A DNA stretch of 22,758 nt. It comes from a virus. The notes beneath the pieces are model-generated. The model worked only from the letters and a program-made list of their open reading frames with translations. It made no database searches and was not told where the DNA came from. Shown here piece after piece: positions 5,549-12,928 of the stretch (within the stretch, counting starts at the first letter, position 1; each line of letters opens with the position of its first letter). The position numbers and the translations under genes were made by a program. The stretch lies in IMG/VR virus record IMGVR_UViG_3300043786_000008, positions 1 to 22,758 of that record; one strand, given 5' to 3'.

Positions 5549-5827
5549 TCAGAACAGATGCAGCTGCTTCTTCATGGCGATCAGTTCCTCGCGCAAGGCA
5601 TCATTAGCTTCCTCGCATTTACGGTTCTGTTCCTCTACCGCAGCCAGCCGATCAGACAGCCGTGCGACTTCCTCGCGCAGAGTAGCGATGACCTGCTGCC
5701 ACGCAGCGTCAGTAGCATCAGCGGCCTTGTTGCTGCGGCTGTCAGCCATGATCTTCTGGTACATACCGTAAGCACCAGCGCCAGCAGCAGCGATACCGAC
5801 ACCGAGGTTAGTCAGCCAGTCATTCAC
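5549..5827 (-). CDS. Small coiled-coil protein with hydrophobic N-terminus
   Basis: This 92-residue protein has a glycine/alanine-rich hydrophobic N-terminus (LTNLGVGIAAAGAGAYGMY, about 5-23) that may be a membrane segment, then a heptad-patterned coiled coil (about 43-90, TLREEVARLSDRLAAVEEQ). The start is GTG 5827, preceded by GAGG about 7 bases upstream; the nearby ATG is out of frame. It overlaps the preceding gene by 8 bases. The N-anchor plus coiled-coil form resembles small i-spanin- or holin-like proteins, but a proper Rz exists elsewhere in the window, so the role is left open. Confidence 0.6.
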   Translation of the reverse strand: MNDWLTNLGVGIAAAGAGAYGMYQKIMADSRSNKAADATDAAWQQVIATLREEVARLSDRLAAVEEQNRKCEEANDALREELIAMKKQLHLF

Positions 5828-6008
5828 TTGCTACCTCGTCAGCAGGTTCCGGGACACCGCCTTCTTCAAGCCACTTTAAATACGCTTGGTAATCCGTGTT
5901 GGCTGGATCGAAAGGGATTGATGTAATTGAACCATTTTCATTAAAACGCAAAACTGCTTTTGATTCGGTATTTTGTTTTGCGATTGGACACAATTTATAT
6001 GTAATCAT
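5820..6008 (-). CDS. Small fibre-associated protein
   Basis: This 62-residue protein contains FDPANTDYQAYLKWLEEGGVPEPAD (about 33-57), a motif common in short proteins or protein ends encoded just after phage tail-fibre genes, some annotated as fibre assembly (XkdW- or tfa-like) proteins. It starts at an ATG overlapping the stop of the second fibre gene (TAATG at 6006-6010). The DNA is AT-rich (18 G+C in the 60 bases 5941-6000), like the end of the fibre gene, so the two may have been inherited as a unit. An assembly-chaperone role is inference from position and motif. Confidence 0.6.
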   Translation of the reverse strand: MITYKLCPIAKQNTESKAVLRFNENGSITSIPFDPANTDYQAYLKWLEEGGVPEPADEVASE

Positions 6009-7123
6009 TACAACTCCGCATCAATAGTCATTTTATTTGTGGCATTAAAAAATAAATACACAATACCGGAAAGAGAGTTGGCGGTAACACCGCTAGAGCA
6101 ACTAAAATATAAATTTGATCCGCGAATGCCAGCCCCAATAGAAGTTCCGTTATACGCCGTTGGAGTAATGGTTGTGTTTGCCATTGTTATAAGTCTACAA
6201 TTAGCAACGCTATCTATTGTTACTGCTGGAGCAGCTCTTTTTGGGTAATAAGTAACATTTATTTCTGGTCTATTGTTTACATCAACACCTGCAATCCCCT
6301 GCGGTATAACATCAGCTTCTGAACTGCCGTTATAAACCTCACAATACCGTCTGCAAAGATCGTATTCCGTACCATACGGCCTGTAGTCAAAGCTGGTGGC
6401 TGTGCTGCCTTTTTCGAGTTGTACGCCGGTGATGTAGAAGGTGGCTCCGTTGGTGGCTACGACATTTGTTGCGCCAGTTGCAGATGTGTACAAAGCACCA
6501 GCCCATGCACCTGCCGTACCAAGATAAGTCGAGCCTACGCCAAGACCTAAATACAAATACAAGCCAACGCCATTATTGGTTAGCCAAGTGCCAGACGTAT
6601 CACCGGCAACAGTGATTGATTTTGTTTCCCAAGTATTAGCGGCAGAAACGCTAAACGTAAAAGGATACGATCTTGTTCCGGCGCTATTTCTAAACGCACC
6701 ACCAAATGTTCCAGTCAAACTTGAATACGCTTTAAATGAAATGGTTATGGTTGCCGCGCTTGCTGTACCCCAAGCTAAGTCAGCAGCGTTAAACCCTTCA
6801 ACCGCTTGCCCAATAATGTATTGATCGCCAGACGCTACCGTTGTTGCAGCTAGTGAAGTAACACCAAGGTAATTAGTAAATCCCGCTGGCGGCGTTACCG
6901 ACCCTGCGTTCTGCTGTACTGAGAATTTACTAGCGTTATTGCCATAAGCAAACCAACGATCAAGCGTATAAGTATTCGCGCCTGTATCCGTAATTGTTTT
7001 GCTCGCCCCGTTATTGCGCTGGTCGATCCGCATATCCCCGTTAATAATCCGGTTACGCATACCCGGCAAACCACCGCTGTCATAGCTGGTGGCAAGTTCT
7101 GCTAACTCTCTAGCTCTTGGCAT
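6008..7123 (-). CDS. Second tail fibre / receptor-binding protein
   Basis: This 371-residue protein has the N-terminal block GLPGMRNRIINGDMRIDQRN (about 19-38) and YTLDRWFAYGN, then a beta-sandwich-like region ending FYITGVQLEKGSTATSFDYRPYGTE (about 229-253), a signature of phage fibre and carbohydrate-binding surface proteins. A C-terminal tip of about 120 residues follows (CRRYCEVYNG to the end). It probably forms part of the adsorption apparatus. Its ATG overlaps the stop of the main fibre gene (TAATG at 7121-7125). The DNA coding the tip is clearly more AT-rich than the rest of the fibre genes, suggesting module exchange. It lacks the T7 gp17-type adaptor domain, so it may attach to the main fibre or to another tail protein. 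Confidence 0.78.
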   Translation of the reverse strand: MPRARELAELATSYDSGGLPGMRNRIINGDMRIDQRNNGASKTITDTGANTYTLDRWFAYGNNASKFSVQQNAGSVTPPAGFTNYLGVTSLAATTVASGDQYIIGQAVEGFNAADLAWGTASAATITISFKAYSSLTGTFGGAFRNSAGTRSYPFTFSVSAANTWETKSITVAGDTSGTWLTNNGVGLYLYLGLGVGSTYLGTAGAWAGALYTSATGATNVVATNGATFYITGVQLEKGSTATSFDYRPYGTEYDLCRRYCEVYNGSSEADVIPQGIAGVDVNNRPEINVTYYPKRAAPAVTIDSVANCRLITMANTTITPTAYNGTSIGAGIRGSNLYFSCSSGVTANSLSGIVYLFFNATNKMTIDAEL

Positions 7124-9669
7124 TATGCTGCTCCTTTTAACAAGGCTACTTCTGCTTGTAATATTTCGATCATGGCTTGCTGTTCTTGGATGGCTGCGGT
7201 CAGGGTAGCTACTAGGAACGATGTGTCTATGCCTTGGTAGAGAGCATTTCCGTTCTCATCTAATGCGTCCTTCTCGCCTGTAACGCAGTCAGGCACAACC
7301 TCTGCCAATTCATGCGCTATAAATCCTTGACCGCCTAATCCGTTTTCTTTCCATTTATACGTCACAGGTTTGAGTTCAGATATAACCGCCAACGCTCCTA
7401 TCATTGGCTGCACATCTTCTTTCAGTCGATAGTCAGATGTCGTGTTATAGGCAGTGCTTGTGCCTGATTGATAAATGCTTCCGTACAAATTGGCGTTGCG
7501 ATAGATAAGCAGCGCGTAATAGTCGCCAGTGAACTTTGTTTCCATTGCAGCGCCGCTATTAGCCGTGACACTGAATTTAACGTCTCCATTTTGCTTGGAT
7601 GTGCTATTTACAATTACCGTACCGCTGGAGTCGATACGGGCGCGTTCGGTGTTGTTGGTAACAAAAACTTGCGGAATATTAGTTACGGTTCCAAGCACAC
7701 CAAGGTTCGCACCGTATCCAGTGTTGCTTGAACCGGTCGTGCCAAACACGGACGCTTCACCGCCAGCGTTGTAAGCGCGGATAGCTCCAGCGTTTGCTGC
7801 ACTCGTTCCAGTAACGCGAACCTGAAAGTCACTGCTTGCCTGAGAAACGTGCAGCTTGTTATCAGGCGAACTCGTACCAATCCCCACATTCCCGCTGGAG
7901 TCCAACCGCATAGACTCAGTACCGCCTTCGGCAAATGCAATCGTATCCGCAGCAGGGAAGAACATACCCGTATTCGTATCGGCAGAGGTGGTAAGCGCAG
8001 GTGCTGAGACAGTACCAGCAGGCAGCAGCAGCGATCCCGTCATGGTGTCGCCGGTCTTAGCGACAGCATTCGCCACGTTAAACACAGCGAAGGCGATTAC
8101 CATCAGTTCATCATTCAGCGCAGCCGCAACATTCAGCACAATGCTGGTGCCGTTGGTCGCGGTGTAGTCATCACCGGGGCGCAGCGTCACACCGTTGAGT
8201 GACACGCTGATGCTGTTGGCGACATAGGAAAGCGTCGCGCCATTGGCATCTGTACCAGAGAAGGTTGTTTGGCCTGCGGTAGCGACAAACTCATACGTCA
8301 CCATCAGCGACTGCTGTGCAGCGGAAGCCTCAAGCCACTGCGTGCCGTCGTAGACCTTCATGCCCACAGGCGTTGTTGTGCGGTAGTACAGCGCACCTGT
8401 CAGCAGCGCGTTGCCGTCGTTGTCCACCGTTGGGTTACTAGACTTCGCACCAAGGTAGCGATCATCAAAGTTATCCAGCGCAGCCGCAGCAGCCGCAGCA
8501 GATGTCGCTGCATTTGTTTCACTTGTTGCCGCAGCAGTAGCGCTGTTTGATGCATTGGTCGCGCTTGTGCTAGCATTGCTGGCCGAGGTGCTGGCGGCTG
8601 TTGCTGAGCTGGCTGCATTGGTCGCCGACGTACTAGCTGCGCTTGCGCTGTTGGATGCGTTCGTTGCAGATGTCGATGCGTTGCTGGCGCTGGTCGACGC
8701 TGAACTAGCCGAGCTAGATGCGTTACTAGCCGATGTGCTGGCAGCAGACGCGCTGTTTGACGCATTAGTCGCAGAGGTTGACGCACCACTAGCCGAGCTT
8801 GCCGCAGCCGTTTCAGAGCTTGCGGCGTTAGTCGCAGCCGTTGATGCGGTTGACGCAGAACTAGATGCGTTGGAAGCAGAGGTGCTAGCGTTCGATGCCT
8901 GAGTGCTGGCAGTCGAGGCAGAGCTGGCAGCATTTGTGGCCGAGGTTGATGCATTGCTCGCGGAAGTTGATGCGGCAGAAGCTGATGCCGCAGCGTTGGT
9001 GGCCGACGTTGATGCCGAGGCTGCGTCTACTAACAGCGACCACTTGGCAGAGTCAGTGTTAGTGTTGATCGGCTGAGATCCGCTAGAAGTATGCTGGGTA
9101 ATACACTGCCAGATATTGTTGTTGCTGGTGTCTTTGACAATGTCCCGAACGTAGTACAGTACCGAAGCCGACCAGTTGCCACGGTTGGTGCCTAGTGTGT
9201 CACCAAGCGCTGGGTTACCGTTGGAGTCAAACGCTAGATTTTTTCCGGCTCGTAACGACGCACGGGGCAAAGTCATATTGATCGATGTCGGATCGGTCTG
9301 CGGCGCTTGCAGTGTGCGACCAAGTCCTTCGGCGTTCTGCTGGGCAAAGATGGTCTGCTGGTCCAGCTCGTCATTCAGCGTGTTGGCAAAGAAGTCGCCG
9401 CCGGTCACAAAGTCTGTGGTGCGCTGGATCGTGCGGTTGCCGACAATGGCAATCTGCGTTGCACCCGTCGGTGTCGCCGTCAGCGTGATTGAGCCAGTGC
9501 CGTTCGACGCAATGGTCACCGTGTAGTCGGTGGTCAGCGTCAGCAACGTATCGTCGCGGTATACCGCAATGTCGCCAGCCGCAAGGATCTCGAAGGTAAA
9601 CGCATACGGTCCAGTGCCGCTAGCTGCGTACACTACTCGCCTTGTCACATTGTTAATTGGTACGCCCAT
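7123..9669 (-). CDS. Tail fibre, T7 gp17-type N-terminus with C-terminal S74 chaperone
   Basis: This 848-residue protein has, in order: a T7 tail-fibre N-terminal tail-attachment domain (1 to about 140, with NNVTRRVVYAASGTGPYAFTF, VGNRTIQRTTDF, LNDELDQQTIFAQQ and LPRASLRAGK); a small W...Y-x2-DIV...W-x-C carbohydrate-binding-like module (about 165-212); an Ala/Ser/Thr/Asn repeat (216-398); an NFDDRYLGAK joint; beta-rich domains with NVGIGTSSP-type repeats (about 560-700); and a peptidase S74 intramolecular chaperone with SDYRLKEDV (Ser745 and Lys750 as the expected cleavage dyad) and GFIAHELAEVVPD. S74 domains trimerise the fibre and then cut themselves off before the Ser, which would leave about 744 residues. 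The start has an AAAGGA site 7 bases upstream. Confidence 0.9.
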   Translation of the reverse strand: MGVPINNVTRRVVYAASGTGPYAFTFEILAAGDIAVYRDDTLLTLTTDYTVTIASNGTGSITLTATPTGATQIAIVGNRTIQRTTDFVTGGDFFANTLNDELDQQTIFAQQNAEGLGRTLQAPQTDPTSINMTLPRASLRAGKNLAFDSNGNPALGDTLGTNRGNWSASVLYYVRDIVKDTSNNNIWQCITQHTSSGSQPINTNTDSAKWSLLVDAASASTSATNAAASASAASTSASNASTSATNAASSASTASTQASNASTSASNASSSASTASTAATNAASSETAAASSASGASTSATNASNSASAASTSASNASSSASSASTSASNASTSATNASNSASAASTSATNAASSATAASTSASNASTSATNASNSATAAATSETNAATSAAAAAAALDNFDDRYLGAKSSNPTVDNDGNALLTGALYYRTTTPVGMKVYDGTQWLEASAAQQSLMVTYEFVATAGQTTFSGTDANGATLSYVANSISVSLNGVTLRPGDDYTATNGTSIVLNVAAALNDELMVIAFAVFNVANAVAKTGDTMTGSLLLPAGTVSAPALTTSADTNTGMFFPAADTIAFAEGGTESMRLDSSGNVGIGTSSPDNKLHVSQASSDFQVRVTGTSAANAGAIRAYNAGGEASVFGTTGSSNTGYGANLGVLGTVTNIPQVFVTNNTERARIDSSGTVIVNSTSKQNGDVKFSVTANSGAAMETKFTGDYYALLIYRNANLYGSIYQSGTSTAYNTTSDYRLKEDVQPMIGALAVISELKPVTYKWKENGLGGQGFIAHELAEVVPDCVTGEKDALDENGNALYQGIDTSFLVATLTAAIQEQQAMIEILQAEVALLKGAA
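8476..9024 (-). repeat. In-frame Ala/Ser/Thr/Asn heptad-like repeat in the tail fibre
   Basis: Residues 216-398 of the fibre consist almost only of Ala, Ser, Thr and Asn in recurring seven-residue units such as ASTSATN, ASNSASA and ASTSASN, which gives an imperfect 21-base DNA periodicity over about 550 bases. Protein repeats of this kind are expected to form a long thin trimeric shaft between the tail-attachment part and the receptor-binding part. Such DNA can lose or gain units by recombination, changing fibre length. Confidence 0.85.
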
Positions 9670-9672
9670 GTC

Positions 9673-9689
9673 TCAATCCTTTCGATTGA
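9673..9689 (-). promoter_or_regulatory. Small hairpin carrying the fibre gene ribosome-binding site
   Basis: Read on the minus strand, TCAATC and GATTGA form a perfect 6-bp stem (9684-9689 with 9673-9678) around the five-base loop GAAAG. The AAAGGA ribosome-binding site of the main fibre gene spans the loop and the start of the 3' arm, 7 bases before the ATG at 9669. The structure lies in the 31-base gap after the 1075-residue protein gene, one of the few gaps in the tail block. It could tune fibre translation; the stem is weak, so the effect may be small. Confidence 0.4.
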
Positions 9690-9700
9690 ATTGTATTAAA

Positions 9701-12700
9701 TTATTTACCATATAAGCTATAGAATTTTTTGTTCCGGTCAATCATGGCACCTAGTTCTGGAAATTCCACGCTGTCAGACAGGAAGCCGTATTCGGTCAGG
9801 TCGGGAACTTCCGTCTGTCCCAGTTCGGGACTAGGGTCAAACCCAATCATTCTCAGTTTGGCAATACGGCGGTACTTCTTAATAACGCTATCCACAAACT
9901 TCTGAGCATCGCCCTTATTAAACTGCTCACCTGTTTCAATAGAGTATTTCTCTTTTTCTTTTAGCAAGTAAGGTACTGCCATCTCCAAGTTCATAGGAGC
10001 CGCTGTAGCCGTGTCTACGAACAAGGATGGGTCGATCATCACCTCTTGCCCATAAAGCTTCTTGTAGCGGTTGTATTGCGTCACAGACAGCCTTATGCCA
10101 TCCCATGTATCCCGTGGTCTGGATGTGCCGTGGTCAATGCTAACCATTGCCTCATTGTACGGATCACGCTTACCTTTGCTGCCCTGCACCATTGGGATGA
10201 CGTTTGCCATAAATTCAAACATATTGTTCTCGGCATACTTGCGGCGACCAATGTCGTCCAACTCTGCTGGCAATCCTTCGGATAGCGCTGGGATGCGGCT
10301 CTGAACCCGGTTCATCTGCTCATAGAAGATGCGAATATGCTCTGGCACATTCATCTGGTCAACACGGGTAGACCGGATTAGCGGGTCATTCAGACGCTCG
10401 ATGTGGGCAAGAGCTGACGCATTGGTTGAGCCAAGTATAGGAGTGCCGGTATACAGGACATCCACATACTGTTTGCCGATACGGTTTAAAACCTCATAAA
10501 CCTTTTCGCCACCGTCTTCGGCGCGAGTCCTCAAGATACCTACTAAGTCGCCTATAGCCTGCGCTGATGGGAGGTTCTTGATGTACTCAAGGTTTGAGCC
10601 AGCATAAGCCAAAGCCAACTTCGACCACTCATCTTCATCTGGCTTACCAGTGTGGAACCGCTGGGCATCAGCAAAGTCTGCCCCCATCGCCAGCACTGGG
10701 CTAAAGACTGAGAACCGTGCGTAGCTGACAAATGTAAATCCACTGAAGTTGCCTTGCCCTTTTGTCAGCGTTGTCAGCTTTGATAGCTTTGCCTCGACAT
10801 CTGGGCTAAGTTCACCCGGCTTGAAGATCAGCGAATACTTCTGCCAACCAAGTGCCTCAAGCGCCTTCTTGTCTTGGATGTCGGATGGACCAGAGCCGGT
10901 CATCCTGCCGTCTGTTGCAAACTGAACGGCAACGTATCCAGCCATCCCGCCCAGAGCTAAACGAGACATAGCCAGATCACGCTCTTTGCCACCAGCATTC
11001 CACGCATCCCAGAACTTGGGGCTAATGATATTCATACCCGGTGTGGCAGCAGCGGTATGCAAAAACTCCTGCGTGATAGCACGGGAGAACGGCAGGAACG
11101 GCTTTAGCGCAGTGCTTTGGAATAGCTTGTCTGTCTTCCAGTAAAACTCGTTAAGCTTTGTCTCGCGGTTAAAGTCTTCCGTAAATGTCGTTTGCTGCCT
11201 TGCTTTGTCCATGCTGGCTTGCATTGAGGCAGGACGCTCGTCAAGGAACGAAGCCACAACACGCTGAGTCTCCGCCAAAGCATCATCTGGGTTTGAGCCA
11301 GCAGCGATAAACTTATCGTATTCTCTTTGCGCGACGTGCCAAGCTTCCTCATGCAATTGCATCCGCGCAGTAGTAAGCCCGATAAAATCGTCTGCTGCTC
11401 TCATTGCACGGAACGGTACGCTGTACATATAGCCAAGTGCGTCCAACCCCTTACCGATAAAGCTATTGGTAAAGTCAGGGGTACGGAATAGCTCTTTGCT
11501 ACTAAACGGTAAGCGTACTGGCACATCGCTAAAAGCAGCACCAGACAGCGGGGCAACAGTTGCATCACCTTTGGCTGAAGCCCGAAGTGCATAGTCTTTA
11601 CTAAACGGGGTAGGCAAAGTAAAGTCAACACCCATGCTAGGGATCTGAACCCGTGGGCCACCTTTTGCCAGCGTTTCCCACGCATCCATAATTCCGGGGC
11701 CAAAGCCAGACAGACGGGCTTGTAAGTCACCCAAATAGAATCGCTCTCCCGGAGTCTTGCCAAGAGCCTCTACCACACCAGTGCGAGCCATCCCAATAGG
11801 GATAGATACCAGACGCTCAACTGGGGCGCGAACCGTGTTCAACACACCAGAAGTAAAGCTGAACGCATGAGGGGCAATATCGCTCAACAGGTTTGACTGC
11901 CATGTGTTGATCCACGCATCACGCAGACGCTGACCAAGACCTGCTTCGATAAGCTGGTTCTTACCTTTGCGGCTTGGCAAGGCAATATAATCATTGGCGA
12001 TCTGAAGCAATGACTTCTCGCCACCAACCTCATCTAATATCTTCCGGATATCCATTGGAGCAAAGCCGGGGCCACCATCCCTGACACGCTTAAACACGTT
12101 CATGGAACGGGCCACATCGACCTGTACGCCCTTCATGGTGCCGGTGATGACATTGTGGAAGGCCATCTGCTGACGCAACTGCAACTGGCCTGCTTGGTCA
12201 AGCTGACCAGCCGCCATCTTTTGCATCAAGTCGTCAAGTTGCTTTGCGCTTTGGTCGTGCAGGTCAACCACACCAGCAACAGTCTTTGCTAACTCAGACG
12301 ACCCAACGGTAGATTCAAGCGGCAATCCTTGCAGCAGGCGGTCAGCAACATTCTCACGGACACCAGCGTTAATCATCCGCATCTTGATAGAACGCAACGA
12401 CATCGTTGGCTCGTTCTTGACTGAACTCTCAGCCATCGCACGAACGGTCGCCTGCATCCCTTCGTTGTCAAATGCAAGGTTGCTAATCGGCGTTTCTTTG
12501 GGGCCAGCAGCAGGGCCAACAGCTTCTAGCCTCTGACGCTCTTGAATTACTCGTTGCGCCTCATCCAATGGCACAGGGGCAATACTTGGTTTAACTGGCT
12601 CGACCTTTGGAGCTACTGTTGTTTGGGCAGCAGGTGACGGTGTTGGCGCAATAGGAGGAGGGTCAGGCAAGATCTTAGGTTCTTCTTTAGCTCTTGCACC

Positions 12701-12928
12701 TTTCTCCAGCAAAGGCTTCAATGCTTTCTTTGGAGTAATCGCCTTTCTAACCGCGCCAAGTCCAAAGGCTGCTTGTGGCTCAAATTCCTCAAACGGCAAC
12801 TCAGGCTGCGGCATTACATTGCCAGCATCCTCAACCCCAGCATTAGGGTCAAATACGGGCGCAGGAGACAACTCGGCTGACTGAGCCATTTCTGATATCT
12901 TGCTGCCGATGTCTTTATTGATAGCCAT
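9701..12928 (-). CDS. Large internal virion / ejection protein (T7 gp16 position)
   Basis: This 1075-residue protein is the largest in the window and lies directly before the tail fibre, where T7-type phages place gp16, the protein that enters the host envelope during DNA ejection. Residues 1-140 are low-complexity and Pro-rich (about 83-120, PDPPPIAPTPSPAAQ), probably disordered. The rest is mostly helical, with some more hydrophobic stretches (for example MSRLALGGMAGYVAVQFATD). I see no lytic transglycosylase motif (no ESSGN or GLMQ-type sequence) such as T7 gp16 has at its N-terminus. The ATG overlaps the upstream stop (TAATG). The functional call rests on position, size and composition rather than on recognised domains. 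Confidence 0.6.
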   Translation of the reverse strand: MAINKDIGSKISEMAQSAELSPAPVFDPNAGVEDAGNVMPQPELPFEEFEPQAAFGLGAVRKAITPKKALKPLLEKGARAKEEPKILPDPPPIAPTPSPAAQTTVAPKVEPVKPSIAPVPLDEAQRVIQERQRLEAVGPAAGPKETPISNLAFDNEGMQATVRAMAESSVKNEPTMSLRSIKMRMINAGVRENVADRLLQGLPLESTVGSSELAKTVAGVVDLHDQSAKQLDDLMQKMAAGQLDQAGQLQLRQQMAFHNVITGTMKGVQVDVARSMNVFKRVRDGGPGFAPMDIRKILDEVGGEKSLLQIANDYIALPSRKGKNQLIEAGLGQRLRDAWINTWQSNLLSDIAPHAFSFTSGVLNTVRAPVERLVSIPIGMARTGVVEALGKTPGERFYLGDLQARLSGFGPGIMDAWETLAKGGPRVQIPSMGVDFTLPTPFSKDYALRASAKGDATVAPLSGAAFSDVPVRLPFSSKELFRTPDFTNSFIGKGLDALGYMYSVPFRAMRAADDFIGLTTARMQLHEEAWHVAQREYDKFIAAGSNPDDALAETQRVVASFLDERPASMQASMDKARQQTTFTEDFNRETKLNEFYWKTDKLFQSTALKPFLPFSRAITQEFLHTAAATPGMNIISPKFWDAWNAGGKERDLAMSRLALGGMAGYVAVQFATDGRMTGSGPSDIQDKKALEALGWQKYSLIFKPGELSPDVEAKLSKLTTLTKGQGNFSGFTFVSYARFSVFSPVLAMGADFADAQRFHTGKPDEDEWSKLALAYAGSNLEYIKNLPSAQAIGDLVGILRTRAEDGGEKVYEVLNRIGKQYVDVLYTGTPILGSTNASALAHIERLNDPLIRSTRVDQMNVPEHIRIFYEQMNRVQSRIPALSEGLPAELDDIGRRKYAENNMFEFMANVIPMVQGSKGKRDPYNEAMVSIDHGTSRPRDTWDGIRLSVTQYNRYKKLYGQEVMIDPSLFVDTATAAPMNLEMAVPYLLKEKEKYSIETGEQFNKGDAQKFVDSVIKKYRRIAKLRMIGFDPSPELGQTEVPDLTEYGFLSDSVEFPELGAMIDRNKKFYSLYGK

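Noticed and set aside
8555-8902. Plus-strand open frame rich in Leu, Ala and Val opposite the fibre repeat
   Set aside because: It is the mirror of the Ala/Ser/Thr/Asn repeat codons; the low-complexity composition and lack of a promoter or neighbouring plus-strand genes mark it as a shadow of the fibre gene.
6008-9669. Diversity-generating retroelement acting on a fibre gene
   Set aside because: The Bbp19-like gene prompted the check, but no reverse transcriptase and no template/variable repeat pair can be seen in the window.
9691-9720. Possible promoter (TACAAT) before the main fibre gene
   Set aside because: A -10-like TACAAT exists on the minus strand in AT-rich DNA, but no reasonable -35 box lies 15-19 bases upstream and the gene is tightly placed in the operon.
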